The notes under the pieces: generated by a model
What the model was told of the DNA's origin: nothing
The model's input: the letters and a program-made list of their open reading frames with translations, nothing else
Database searches by the model: none
Shown: in pieces, positions 29,059 to 38,504 of the stretch
Position numbering within the stretch: the stretch's first letter is position 1
Layout: the number at the start of each line of letters is the position of its first letter
From: Planctomycetota bacterium
GTDB taxonomy: Bacteria; Planctomycetota; UBA1135; JACQFD01
Assembly (NCBI GenBank): GCA_016200225.1
Contig: JACQFD010000021.1
Span: 124,001-188,000, forward strand
Length of the DNA: 64,000 nucleotides
Direction: 5' to 3'
Translations under genes and position numbers: made by a program

Positions 29059-30024
29059 GTGACGCGCCGACTTCCATTCACGGCTCCCTGGCTGCTCGCG
29101 CCCATGGAGGGCGTGACCGAGCCGTGCTTTCGCGAACTCGTGCTCGAACGCAACGCGCCGGAGTCGCTCGGCGGCGCGTTCACGGAGTTCATTCCCGTCG
29201 TCGACCACGTGTTAAAGATCGGCCGGCTCCGCGACGCGCTCGGCGAACGGCGGTTTCCGGCGCCCGTCGGATTACAACTAATCGGATCGAACCTCGAATT
29301 GCTCGCGGGCACGGCCGCGCGCGCCGCGCAAGCGGGCGTGCCGGTTTTGGATATTAATTTTGGGTGCCCGACGAAAGGCGCGCTGCGATCGTGCGCGGGC
29401 TCGGCGCTGTTAAAGGATCCTGCACAAATTGAAATCATAATAAAAACGGTGGTCGACGCCGCCGGGGCCGTGCCCGTGACCGCGAAAATGCGCGCGGGAT
29501 TCGACGACGATTTATTGTTAGAATCGCTGGCGCGCGCGGCCGAGGCGGGCGGCGCGTCGATGTTAACGTTACATTGCCGCACGCGCGCCGAGGGTTATTG
29601 TGAAAATGTGGACTGGTTGCGGATCGCGCGCGCCGTCGCCGCCGTTCGGATTCCCGTGTGCGGCAACGGAGGCGTCGAGACGCACGGCGATTTCGAGCGC
29701 ATGCGGCGCGAAACCGGCTGCGCTTACGTCATGGCCGGGCGCGCGGCGCTCGCGGATCCGTGGATTTTTAGTAATCGAATCGTTTCGCGAAAGGAAGCGG
29801 CGGAGTTTTTGTTAGAATACGGCCGCCGCCTCGTCGAGAACGGTAAATTTAATGAAAAAGGCGCGGCGGCGCGCGTAAAACAACTTGTACACTTCTGGAC
29901 GGCGGGCGCACTCGTCGGCGACGCGCGCGGCGATTGGCTCCGTCTCGAACCGGCCGCGCTGATGCGGGAAATCGGCCGCGCGGGGACGTATTCTTCGACG
30001 CTGTGGAACGCGCAAAATTTGTAA
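29059..30024 (+). CDS. tRNA-dihydrouridine synthase
   Basis: WLLAPMEGVTEPCFREL, LDINFGCPTKG, VPVTAKMRAGFDDD, LTLHCRTRAEGY, GNGGVETHGDFERM, GCAYVMAGRAALADPWIF. Confidence 0.9.
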   Translation: MTRRLPFTAPWLLAPMEGVTEPCFRELVLERNAPESLGGAFTEFIPVVDHVLKIGRLRDALGERRFPAPVGLQLIGSNLELLAGTAARAAQAGVPVLDINFGCPTKGALRSCAGSALLKDPAQIEIIIKTVVDAAGAVPVTAKMRAGFDDDLLLESLARAAEAGGASMLTLHCRTRAEGYCENVDWLRIARAVAAVRIPVCGNGGVETHGDFERMRRETGCAYVMAGRAALADPWIFSNRIVSRKEAAEFLLEYGRRLVENGKFNEKGAAARVKQLVHFWTAGALVGDARGDWLRLEPAALMREIGRAGTYSSTLWNAQNL

Positions 30025-31121
30025 TCCTCGGCGCCGGCATCGCGGGCGCGGCGGCGGCCTACGGGCTCGCGCGTCGCGGCGTGCGCGACGTCGTCGTTCT
30101 CGAGCGCGATCCGATTCCCGGGGCGCACGCGTCGGGCCGAAATGCCTCGCTCGTCCGGCGCAATTTGAAAACAGCGACCGACTGCGAACTGGCGCTCGCC
30201 GCCGAACGGTGGCTGCGGCGCCCGCCCGCCGATTTTCCGCGCGCGATCGAGTGGCGCGACACCGGCTCATTATTATTATATCAAAACGCGGAGCGCGCCC
30301 GCGTCGAAGCCGATTTCGAGCTTCAACGGCGCGCCGGGCTCGCGTTCGAAATATTATCATCGAAGGAAGCGCTCGCAAAACAGCCGATGCTCGCGCCCGA
30401 GACGTTCGACGCGGCGCAGTGGACGCCGGGCGACGGCCGGATCAATATCATCAATCTATTGCACGGAATGCTCGAATTCGCGGCGGCGCGGGGCGCGCGG
30501 ATTCTTACAAATATAAAAGTAAATTCACTGATCGTCGAAAAAGGGCGGTGCGCGGGCGCGGAGACGAACCGCGGCGCTTTTCGGGCCGAAACGGTGGTCA
30601 ACGCCGCCGGCGGCTGGGCGAACTTTATGATAAACAACGCGGCCGATCCGCTCGCGATGACTCCGTGCCGACGCACGATGGTTGTTACAGAAAACATCGG
30701 CGCCGACGGCGATCGCCCGTTCGCGTGGCACGACGGCCGCGGTTTTTATTTTCGCGAGGACAACGGCGGAATCTTAATGTCGCCGTGCGACGAGATTGCG
30801 TCGCAGAATTGTAATGAAGCCGTCGATCCGGCATGGGTCGCGCGCGCGCGCGGCCTCGCGCGCGAATTCGTTCCGTCGGTCGCGAACGCGAAAACGCAAT
30901 TTACATGGTGCGGCCTCCGAACATTAACGTTTGACCATGAGATGTACCTTGGACACGACGCGGCGCTCCCCGGACTCTTCTGGGTCGCCGGCCTCGGCGG
31001 CCACGGCGTGACGCACTCGCCGATTCTCGCGGAAATCGCCGCGGATTTGTTATTAAACGGATCCACCGATTCCATCGACGCCGCCCGCGTCGCGCCCCGC
31101 CGCGCGCGCGTCTCCGCGTGA
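30003..31121 (+). CDS. FAD-dependent oxidoreductase (DAO family)
   Basis: KFVILGAGIAGAAAAYGLARRGVRDVVVLERDPIPGAHASGRNAS; C-terminal PGLFWVAGLGGHGVTHSP. Overlaps the dus 3' end. Confidence 0.88.
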   Translation: MERAKFVILGAGIAGAAAAYGLARRGVRDVVVLERDPIPGAHASGRNASLVRRNLKTATDCELALAAERWLRRPPADFPRAIEWRDTGSLLLYQNAERARVEADFELQRRAGLAFEILSSKEALAKQPMLAPETFDAAQWTPGDGRINIINLLHGMLEFAAARGARILTNIKVNSLIVEKGRCAGAETNRGAFRAETVVNAAGGWANFMINNAADPLAMTPCRRTMVVTENIGADGDRPFAWHDGRGFYFREDNGGILMSPCDEIASQNCNEAVDPAWVARARGLAREFVPSVANAKTQFTWCGLRTLTFDHEMYLGHDAALPGLFWVAGLGGHGVTHSPILAEIAADLLLNGSTDSIDAARVAPRRARVSA

Positions 31122-31693
31122 TCGTTAAATTATATATTGTTTTGGCCGGCGCCGCGCTCGCGTCGTGCGGACCGAGCCGCGCCGAGCAAATCGCCGAATC
31201 GATCCGCCGGATGCGCGACGATCCCGCGCCGAATCGTAACATCGAGCCGCGCGCCGCGACCCGGCCCGCGCCGCGTCCGCAAGCGCGTCCGATTCCGATG
31301 GAGTTAACGAAGAAAGAGCCTGGGAACAACGCGCCGCCCCGCGAAACTCCGGCCGCGAAGAGTTTAAATATAAATAATAACAACGCGGCCGCCGGCCCGG
31401 ACCTCGACGACAATTCTCCCGAAGCATCCATTCTCTCCGCGTCCGCGCCCGCCGCGTCGAAGCCCGCTTCCTCCGCCGCCGCGTCCGCGCCCGCGCCCGC
31501 CGCCGACGCCGAATTGGAACAATTAACAACTAAAATCTCCGCGCTCGCCTCGCTGCGCGCGTCCGCCGGCGACGCCGCGGGCGCGTCGCGCCTGCGCCAG
31601 CGCGTCGCGCTCTGGCGTCTCGAATATAAGAAAGGGAATCGCGAGCGCGCGATCGTTGAATTAAAGAAAACCGCCGCGGAGGCCGACCGGTGA
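31118..31693 (+). CDS. Small lipoprotein with Ala/Pro-rich low-complexity region
   Basis: GTGA overlap with the upstream stop; LYIVLAGAALASCGPS lipobox. Confidence 0.7.
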   Translation: MIVKLYIVLAGAALASCGPSRAEQIAESIRRMRDDPAPNRNIEPRAATRPAPRPQARPIPMELTKKEPGNNAPPRETPAAKSLNINNNNAAAGPDLDDNSPEASILSASAPAASKPASSAAASAPAPAADAELEQLTTKISALASLRASAGDAAGASRLRQRVALWRLEYKKGNRERAIVELKKTAAEADR

Positions 31694-32970
31694 CGGTCGC
31701 TTCCGTTTCTCCCCTCGCCGTCCTTCGTAACAATTCCGACGTTCGCAAAATCTGGTTCGCCCAGATTATAACAGAAACGGGGGATTGGCTGACGCGGATC
31801 GCCGTCACGTCATTCGTTGCAAACGATCGCGAACGTCCCGCCCTCGCCACCGCGACGATTCTCGCGCTGATGATGGCGCCGTATTTATTTGTAAGCCCGT
31901 TTTCGGGCGTCATCGCCGACCGGTTTCCGCGCCGGACGGTCATGATGTGGGCCGACGGCATCGCGGCGATCGCGGTTTTTGGTTATCTTCTCGGATTTCA
32001 CAATTCCGTTCCCGGGTTTTCGTTAATATTGGTCGGCGCCGTCGTCGTCGTCCATCTCGGACTCGCCGGAGTATTCGAAGCATCGCGCACGGCGCTCATC
32101 GCCGCGGCCGCCCGCCCCGAGGAACTCGCGTCGGCGAACGCCATCACGCAGACCACGTGGTCGGTCTGCCTCGCGCTCGGTTCCGCCCTCGGCGGCTGGA
32201 TCGTACAACAATTCGGGCGCGACACGGCCGTCGTCGTCGATTCTTTAACATTTCAGGCCGGCGTCGCCGTTTTGTATACAGTCCGCGCCGGGCGCGAATC
32301 CGCGCTGCGAAAATCGGGCGCCGACGGCGGCTCCTTCGCCGAGGGAATCCGATATTTAAGGAAACGGCCGCGCACGCGAATCTTATTATTTCCCAAACTC
32401 GCGCTCGGCTTGGTCGGCATGAACGATCTCGCGTTCGCGCTTCTCGGACCGCGCCAATTTAACATTTCCGCGGCCGAGGCGACGTCGGCGTATTTTCTTT
32501 GCATCGGATTCGGAACGCTGCTCGGACCGCCGATCGGCAACGCGCTCGCGCGCGGCGAACCGAAGCGGATGCGCGTCGGCATCGGACTCGCGTTCGTCTG
32601 CGAAGCCGCAATTTTCAGCGGCACGCTGTTTTCGCATTCGTTATATTTAACAACTGCGTTCGCCGGCGTCGCGACCGCCTGCGGATCCATCATTTGGACG
32701 TTCTCGTGCACGCTTCTCCAGCGCGCGACGCCCGACCACGTCACGGGACGCGCCGTCGCGCTCGATTTCGGCCTGCTCACCGCCTCCGTTTCCGTATCAT
32801 TAATCGTGGCCGGCCTCCTCGTCGATTATTTACAATTCATGCCGCGGCATTTGTTCGCGCTGACGACCGCCATTTACGCATTCGGCGGCGTCCTGTGGCT
32901 GTTGATTCTTTATTATTACCGCGGCGGAGTCTGGGACGGCGACGCCGGCCGGCCCGCGGGCGATCGTTAG
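31690..32970 (+). CDS. MFS transporter
   Basis: About 12 TM; NNSDVRKIWFAQIITETGDWLTRIAV, GVIADRFPRRTVMMWAD; GTGA overlap with upstream gene. Confidence 0.88.
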   Translation: MTVASVSPLAVLRNNSDVRKIWFAQIITETGDWLTRIAVTSFVANDRERPALATATILALMMAPYLFVSPFSGVIADRFPRRTVMMWADGIAAIAVFGYLLGFHNSVPGFSLILVGAVVVVHLGLAGVFEASRTALIAAAARPEELASANAITQTTWSVCLALGSALGGWIVQQFGRDTAVVVDSLTFQAGVAVLYTVRAGRESALRKSGADGGSFAEGIRYLRKRPRTRILLFPKLALGLVGMNDLAFALLGPRQFNISAAEATSAYFLCIGFGTLLGPPIGNALARGEPKRMRVGIGLAFVCEAAIFSGTLFSHSLYLTTAFAGVATACGSIIWTFSCTLLQRATPDHVTGRAVALDFGLLTASVSVSLIVAGLLVDYLQFMPRHLFALTTAIYAFGGVLWLLILYYYRGGVWDGDAGRPAGDR

Positions 32971-32982
32971 TATCCACTTTCC

Positions 32983-34245
32983 ATGACACGCGGCGTTTTC
33001 AGCCTGCTCGTGCGCAACGCCGCCTACCGTCGGCTGTGGCTCGCGCAATTCATATCGTTCGTCGGCGATTGGTTCACGTTCGTCGCGCTCGCCGAAATGT
33101 TATATCAGGAGACCGGCCGCCGCATCGAAACGAGCATTTTCATCGTCGCCCAGTCGGTCCCGAGTTTAATATTAAGTTCGGTTTCCGGCTCGCTCGCCGA
33201 CCGGATCCCGCGCAAGAAAATCCTGATCGCCTGCGACCTGCTGCGCGCGTGCGGCGCCTTCGGTTTTTTGATACCGGGCGCGCTCCAGCTTCACGGAACC
33301 GCGGCCGTCTGCATCATTTTATTATTTGTACTATTTCAAAGTTCGCTGACGGCGTTTTTCCGCCCCGCCGGCTCGGCGTGCGTTCCGAATCTCGTCGACC
33401 GGGACGAACTCTCGGCCGCGGGCACGCTCGACGGAATCTCGTGGTCGATCGGTATCATCGTCGGCTCCGCGCTGGGCGGACTCTCCGTCGAATACTTGGG
33501 ATTGCGCGAGTGTTTCGTGATCGACTCGGCGTCATTTATAGCATCTGCATTATTATTAAGATCGCTCCCGTTGCCGAAAACGGCGGCCGCCGTCAAGATT
33601 CCCGGCGGCAAATGGATCGATTTCGCGGAACTGTTCGCGGAAATCAGATTGAATAGAAAAATTCTCGTACCGATCTTCGCGAAATGCGCGTGGGGAGTCG
33701 GCATGGCGCAGGTATTATTATTAACAACCTTCGGCGCGCAGCTCGTCGGCCCCGATCTCGCCGCCGCGGGCGTCGGATTGTTATATTCGGCACGCGGCGT
33801 CGGAACCGCGTTCGCGCCCACCGTTGCGCGGCGGCTCCTCGGCGACAGCGACCGTTCGATCCGCGCGTCGATCATTTATGGATTCTTCTTCGCGTCGATT
33901 TGTTATTTTATTTTCGGCCTCCGCCCCGGGCTCGTCGTTTCGTTATTATGCATCGCGGGCGCGCACGGCGGCGGTTCGATGATTTGGATCGGCTCGACCG
34001 TTTTATTACAAAAAGCCGCGCCCGACCGCGTCCGCGGACGCGCGTTCGCGCTCGAAATGGGGCTCCACACGATCATTTCATGCGCCGCCGCGCTTTCCGC
34101 CGGCGCGCTCTGCGACGCGGGCTTCGACCCTGCGAATCTCGTAATCCTGTTTGCCTGTCTCACGGCGGTTTTCGGCGCCTGTTGGACGATTTTTGCGTGG
34201 CGGCTCGGCGCAGCAAATGCGAATTCCGCGGCACGTTCGGAATAG
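32983..34245 (+). CDS. MFS transporter, tandem paralog
   Basis: RNAAYRRLWLAQFISFVGDWFTFVAL, GSLADRIPRKKILIACDLLRA. Confidence 0.88.
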   Translation: MTRGVFSLLVRNAAYRRLWLAQFISFVGDWFTFVALAEMLYQETGRRIETSIFIVAQSVPSLILSSVSGSLADRIPRKKILIACDLLRACGAFGFLIPGALQLHGTAAVCIILLFVLFQSSLTAFFRPAGSACVPNLVDRDELSAAGTLDGISWSIGIIVGSALGGLSVEYLGLRECFVIDSASFIASALLLRSLPLPKTAAAVKIPGGKWIDFAELFAEIRLNRKILVPIFAKCAWGVGMAQVLLLTTFGAQLVGPDLAAAGVGLLYSARGVGTAFAPTVARRLLGDSDRSIRASIIYGFFFASICYFIFGLRPGLVVSLLCIAGAHGGGSMIWIGSTVLLQKAAPDRVRGRAFALEMGLHTIISCAAALSAGALCDAGFDPANLVILFACLTAVFGACWTIFAWRLGAANANSAARSE

Positions 34246-34296
34246 AGCGGTCGGGCGCGCCGTCGATGGTCGCCGAATATTCATGAATCCATCGCC

Positions 34297-36234
34297 GTGA
34301 TCGCCACACTCGCCGTCTTCGCAGTTTTGCAGTCGCCACCGCCGGCGGCCGCCGACATTCGGGCGGTTCCAGATTTAATCAATGAAGTCTGCATCGCGCC
34401 CGCGGGGAACGGCGCGGCCTCCGCCGGCGGACAATTCGTCGAAATATACAAAACGACCGCGGGCAACATCGGCGGATATCAATTGCGGGATCATAAAGGA
34501 AATCCGCTTTTTACATTTCCCGACATGTTCGTTCCCGCGGGCGCAAAATGCGTCGTATTTCTGCGCCCCGTTCCCGACGTGCCGTCCGGTTTTTCGTTAA
34601 CATTACAGAACGGATCGGTCGCATTTTCGTCCAACGATCTTCCCGACGGAGACGACTATCTCGATCATCACGAAGGCGGCGTGCAGTTATTAGATAATTT
34701 AAAGAATCCGCGGATCGCCGACGCGGTTTATTGGAGCGATAGCGGGGCCGCGCCCGCGGAGTCGATGCCCGGCGCCCGCGGTCCCGCCGGATTCATGGAT
34801 TTATCGTTTAGTTCCGGTCACCCGCTCGGCCGGGACGGCGGCATCGGCCGCGCCGCGTCGCCGGTCGATCATTACACTTCGACCGCCGCGGATTTTTATA
34901 TTCACGGCGGCCGGAACGCGTTCGGCGCGACGCCCGGCCGCGACAATTCGGCCGGCGCGTTCACGCCCGCGGAGCTTGCGGAGGATGCGCAGTCGCTCGT
35001 GATGGCCGCGATTTTGCGATACGCGTCGGGCGCGGCGCCCGGCTGGCTGCAAATGAAGGACGCGCGGCTGGATATTCTTAATGTTCTCCGCGCGCCGTCG
35101 TCGATGAACATCGCGACGCAGCAGGAATTTTCGCTGGCCGACGCGTCGATCGGTAATATTACTCTTCGCGGCAACGTTTCCGTTCATTATCGTTGGAGCG
35201 CGAACGCCTCCGCGCAAAGTTATACAAAAACCATTCAGGGAAAAGTCGCGTCGGAGATCGGTTACGGTTTTTCGGTGCAAATCGTGGAATCGACCTCGGG
35301 ATTCGACGACGACGCGCGCACGACGCAAATATTTACCAAATTGATTTTTAACATCGCGGACCTCGAGTTCCCCGTCGAATTGCGCGAGACTTCGACGCGG
35401 CGGCGGACGAGCGCGGAGTCGTGGAAAATCGAATCGTCGGCTTCGATCCGCGATTTTACGAATAAACCGGAGCGCCGTTCGCGCGGCGTCGCGTCGATAA
35501 CAGAAATGCCGGGCGGCTCGATTCAAACCGTTTGGAACGTGACGCGCGACGCGCCGTTCGACGCGCCGCTTCCCGATTCGAACGAAACGCGCGCCTCGTC
35601 GACCGAGTCGATCAGTATTATCGCGAACGAACGCATGCGGAACGCCGACGGCGAGCGTTTTGTAGAGATTACGGATTTTAGTTATCAACAAAACGGCGCG
35701 TCGATATTTGTCATGGACCGCGGCGCGCGGGGATTCGCGGACCTGCGGCGTCCCGACTCCGGTGAAATATCACAATTCGGAACGCGCGCCGGCGAATTCG
35801 ACATGCAATTCCGGATTCCGGGCTGGTTCGGCGCGGAGGGCGCGAATCGCTCGCTCGCGGGCGCCCTCGAATGGGCGACCGGTCTGGCGCGATTGCAGAC
35901 CGACGGCCCCAACGCCGAAAAATGGATGACGCGCGGAATTGCATATTTCAATTCCGGCTTTTATGAACAATCGTTTGCATTCAATCCGTCGCCCGCGGCC
36001 GGACGCATGCCCTCGCAGTCGCCTTCCGCGTCGCGCGTGCCGCGCGTCGACTTTACAACCGCGCTCGGCGCGCTCGCCACCGTCGCGGAACTCGAGGGGA
36101 GCCCGTTGCCGAACGGAGCCGCCGAGGCGATGTACGCCGGCGTCCACGCGCTGCTCCAGAACGCGGGGCTGGCGATCATCCGCCTCGAGAACGACACAGA
36201 AATCCGCCGCGATTTAAAGGTTTCGCCAAAGTAG
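34297..36234 (+). CDS. Secreted protein with N-terminal lamin-tail-like (LTD) domain
   Basis: PDLINEVCIAPAG...GGQFVEIYKTTAGNIGGYQLRDHKGNPLFTFPDMFVPAGAKCVVFLRP. Confidence 0.72.
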   Translation: MIATLAVFAVLQSPPPAAADIRAVPDLINEVCIAPAGNGAASAGGQFVEIYKTTAGNIGGYQLRDHKGNPLFTFPDMFVPAGAKCVVFLRPVPDVPSGFSLTLQNGSVAFSSNDLPDGDDYLDHHEGGVQLLDNLKNPRIADAVYWSDSGAAPAESMPGARGPAGFMDLSFSSGHPLGRDGGIGRAASPVDHYTSTAADFYIHGGRNAFGATPGRDNSAGAFTPAELAEDAQSLVMAAILRYASGAAPGWLQMKDARLDILNVLRAPSSMNIATQQEFSLADASIGNITLRGNVSVHYRWSANASAQSYTKTIQGKVASEIGYGFSVQIVESTSGFDDDARTTQIFTKLIFNIADLEFPVELRETSTRRRTSAESWKIESSASIRDFTNKPERRSRGVASITEMPGGSIQTVWNVTRDAPFDAPLPDSNETRASSTESISIIANERMRNADGERFVEITDFSYQQNGASIFVMDRGARGFADLRRPDSGEISQFGTRAGEFDMQFRIPGWFGAEGANRSLAGALEWATGLARLQTDGPNAEKWMTRGIAYFNSGFYEQSFAFNPSPAAGRMPSQSPSASRVPRVDFTTALGALATVAELEGSPLPNGAAEAMYAGVHALLQNAGLAIIRLENDTEIRRDLKVSPK

Positions 36235-36284
36235 AGTGGCCGACGTCCGCAGAGTTTGCGGGCGTTTATTTTCGAGCGATCCCT

Positions 36285-37223
36285 ATGAAGCCAATCTTAC
36301 TAAAACCAGTATTACTATTCTCGGCCGGAATTCTTTCCCTCGGCGCCTACGCCGCCGCCCGCCCCGCGAATACCGCCGGCGAACCGGCAAATTTAACAAA
36401 TCCCGCGCAGCAGGATTTTAGTAAAGTCGAAATTAAAACCACAAAAGTCGCCGGCAATATTTACATGCTCGAGGGATCCGGCGGCAATGTGGGAATCTGC
36501 GCCGGAGACGATGGCGTGCTGATGATTGACGATCAGTTCGCGGGGCTCGAACCCAAGCTGCGAGATGCTATCAAAAAAATCTCCGACAAACCGGTCCGAT
36601 TTTTATTAAATACACATCACCACGGCGACCACACGGGCGGAAACGAAAAGTTTGGAGCCGATTCCACGATTATTGCGCACAAAAACGTGCGCGGCCGGCT
36701 GCTTGAAATCACCGGCAGCCACAAACCGATGCCGAAGCCGGGACTCCCGATTATTACTTATGACGAGGGCGTTACGTTATATTTGAACGGCGAGGAAATC
36801 CGCTGCGTCCACTATGCGCGATGCCACACGGACAACGATACAGTTGTATTATTCCCAAAATCGAACGTCATTCACATGGGCGATCTGTATTTCGCAAAAC
36901 GCGTCCCCGTCATCGACGTCCGCGCCGGCGGCAGCCTGAAAGGCATCATCGCGGCAATCGATAAGATCATCGCCGAAGTCCCCGCCGACGTTAAGATAAT
37001 CCCCGGCCACGGCCAGCTCTCGAACGTCGATGAACTTAAAGAATACGTCGCGTTTCTTAAAGACTCCCGCGAAATTGTCAAAAAAGGCGTCGCCGAAGGC
37101 AAGAACTACGACAAACTCAAAGCCGAAAAAGTCTTCGCTAAATATGACAAATACGGCTGGGAGTTCCGCAGCATCGACAACTGGCTCGAAATGGTCGTGA
37201 CGGATGTGACGGAGGATAAGTAG
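36285..37223 (+). CDS. MBL-fold (metallo-beta-lactamase) exported hydrolase
   Basis: LLNTHHHGDHTGGNEKFG (HxHxDH), IPGHGQLSN; signal peptide. Confidence 0.92.
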   Translation: MKPILLKPVLLFSAGILSLGAYAAARPANTAGEPANLTNPAQQDFSKVEIKTTKVAGNIYMLEGSGGNVGICAGDDGVLMIDDQFAGLEPKLRDAIKKISDKPVRFLLNTHHHGDHTGGNEKFGADSTIIAHKNVRGRLLEITGSHKPMPKPGLPIITYDEGVTLYLNGEEIRCVHYARCHTDNDTVVLFPKSNVIHMGDLYFAKRVPVIDVRAGGSLKGIIAAIDKIIAEVPADVKIIPGHGQLSNVDELKEYVAFLKDSREIVKKGVAEGKNYDKLKAEKVFAKYDKYGWEFRSIDNWLEMVVTDVTEDK

Positions 37224-37371
37224 ATTAGCTAGCTTGGAATTGGGCGCCCGTTTACGGGCCCGGAAGCGCAAGGCCGGATTGTGAGCGCGGTCTACGGGCA
37301 GGCACCCATCGATCTTCCGTCGAAGGGGCCGCAGCCCACGCAAAAAGCGTATGGACTTACGCTGAAGTCGT

Positions 37372-37398
37372 AGTACGCTCAAACCGTAGGAACGTACT
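37372..37398. promoter_or_regulatory. Inverted repeat, candidate operator for the MNT-HEPN operon
   Basis: AGTACGCTC-aaaccgtag-GAACGTACT (8/9 arm match), ending 4 nt before the ATG at 37403. Confidence 0.45.
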
Positions 37399-37402
37399 CA
37401 AT

Positions 37403-37999
37403 ATGCGTAAATCCACCCTCGACGCACTGTTGCCCAAGACCCGGCAGGGAATTCTCGCCCAGGCACTCATTCGCGCTCCGCAAAGGGGAATGTATCTTTC
37501 AGACTTGGCGCGACGTCTCCGCGTGCCCGGATCAAGCCTCCAACGTGAACTGGCCGCTCTCGTAGCGGCCGACATTCTTGTGCGCCGGATCGATGGAAAT
37601 CGTGTATATTTTGCACCCAATCCCGCCTGTCCGTTTCTGCCCGAACTCCGTGGATTATTAATAAAAACGGTCGGACTTGCCGACGTCCTGCGCTCCGCCC
37701 TTGGACCGTTAAACAAATATATTACGATTTCCTTTGTGTATGGTTCAATCGCACGTGGCGAGGAGCGTTCCGAAAGCGATATCGACCTGATGATCGTCGG
37801 AGATGTCACGATCAAACAAATCGCAAATCCACTCCATGTTGCGGAAGATGTCTTGGAACGTCCTGTTAGTGCGACAGTGCTGTCTCCGGATGAGTTTCGG
37901 AAGAAAGCTAAAGATAATCACTTTGTTAGAACCGTTTTGCAGGGGACAAGGATTTTTATCATCGGAGACGAACATGAGTTGGCAGAAACTCTTAACTAG
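37403..37999 (+). CDS. wHTH + minimal nucleotidyltransferase (MNT) antitoxin-like protein
   Basis: N-terminal winged-HTH (YLSDLARRLRVPGSSLQRELAALVAADILVRRIDGNRVYFAPNP); MNT signature FVYGSIARGEERSESDIDLMIVGD. Confidence 0.88.
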   Translation: MRKSTLDALLPKTRQGILAQALIRAPQRGMYLSDLARRLRVPGSSLQRELAALVAADILVRRIDGNRVYFAPNPACPFLPELRGLLIKTVGLADVLRSALGPLNKYITISFVYGSIARGEERSESDIDLMIVGDVTIKQIANPLHVAEDVLERPVSATVLSPDEFRKKAKDNHFVRTVLQGTRIFIIGDEHELAETLN

Positions 38000-38420
38000 T
38001 AACCGCGTCGAGCCGCACATCACCAGCAAGGCGGAAATTGACAGCCTCCGCCAGATGGTTGAACGCGACCTCGCCGACGCTGATATAAAACAATTGTCCG
38101 ATGATCGCCGATTTATAATAGCCTACAGCGCGGCGCTCACACTAGCGAAAATTACAATTGCGTGTGCCGGTTATCGAATAAAAGGCGTTGGAGGCGCCCA
38201 CCAAACTACGTTTGAGGCACTCAGACTCGCAATGGGCGAAAGCGTTCAAACACAGGCTATTTATTTCGACCGATGTAGAACTGTAAGAAACGATCTCAGT
38301 TACGATTCGGGGGGAACTGTTACAGAGAATGAAGTGGAAGAGATCCTTGACGAAGTGCGAGACTTCAACGTCGAAGTCGAAAGCTGGATTTCAAAAAATC
38401 ACGCGGCGTTCAAACTCTAG
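37974..38420 (+). CDS. HEPN-like domain protein, partner of the MNT
   Basis: ATG overlaps the MNT 3' end by 26 nt; helical, FDRCRTVRNDLSYDSGGTVTENEVEEILDEVRDFNVEVESWI resembles SAV_6107-type HEPN. Confidence 0.72.
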   Translation: MSWQKLLTSNRVEPHITSKAEIDSLRQMVERDLADADIKQLSDDRRFIIAYSAALTLAKITIACAGYRIKGVGGAHQTTFEALRLAMGESVQTQAIYFDRCRTVRNDLSYDSGGTVTENEVEEILDEVRDFNVEVESWISKNHAAFKL

Positions 38421-38422
38421 AT

Positions 38423-38497
38423 TACGGCTGGGAATTCCGCGGCATCGAGAACTGGATCGAATTATTAGTGATGGATGTGACGGAGGATAAGTAGATT
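38423..38497 (+). pseudogene. Remnant: last 23 codons of an MBL-fold hydrolase paralog
   Basis: YGWEFRGIENWIELLVMDVTEDK* vs intact gene end YGWEFRSIDNWLEMVVTDVTEDK* (37152-37223). Confidence 0.88.
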
Positions 38498-38504
38498 TAC
38501 GCTG

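Noticed and set aside
32499-33656. Long Arg-rich ORF of 385 aa on the + strand
   Set aside because: Out-of-frame shadow of the two MFS genes; Arg/His/Asp-rich composition typical of wrong-frame translation in high-GC DNA.
34801-35691. 296-aa antisense ORF
   Set aside because: Shadow ORF opposite the LTD protein; Arg-rich with no recognisable domain.
37227-37371. Terminator or RNA gene after the MBL gene
   Set aside because: A GCCCGT-TT-ACGGGC hairpin is present (about 37247-37260) but no U-tract or recognised RNA family; evidence too weak to annotate.
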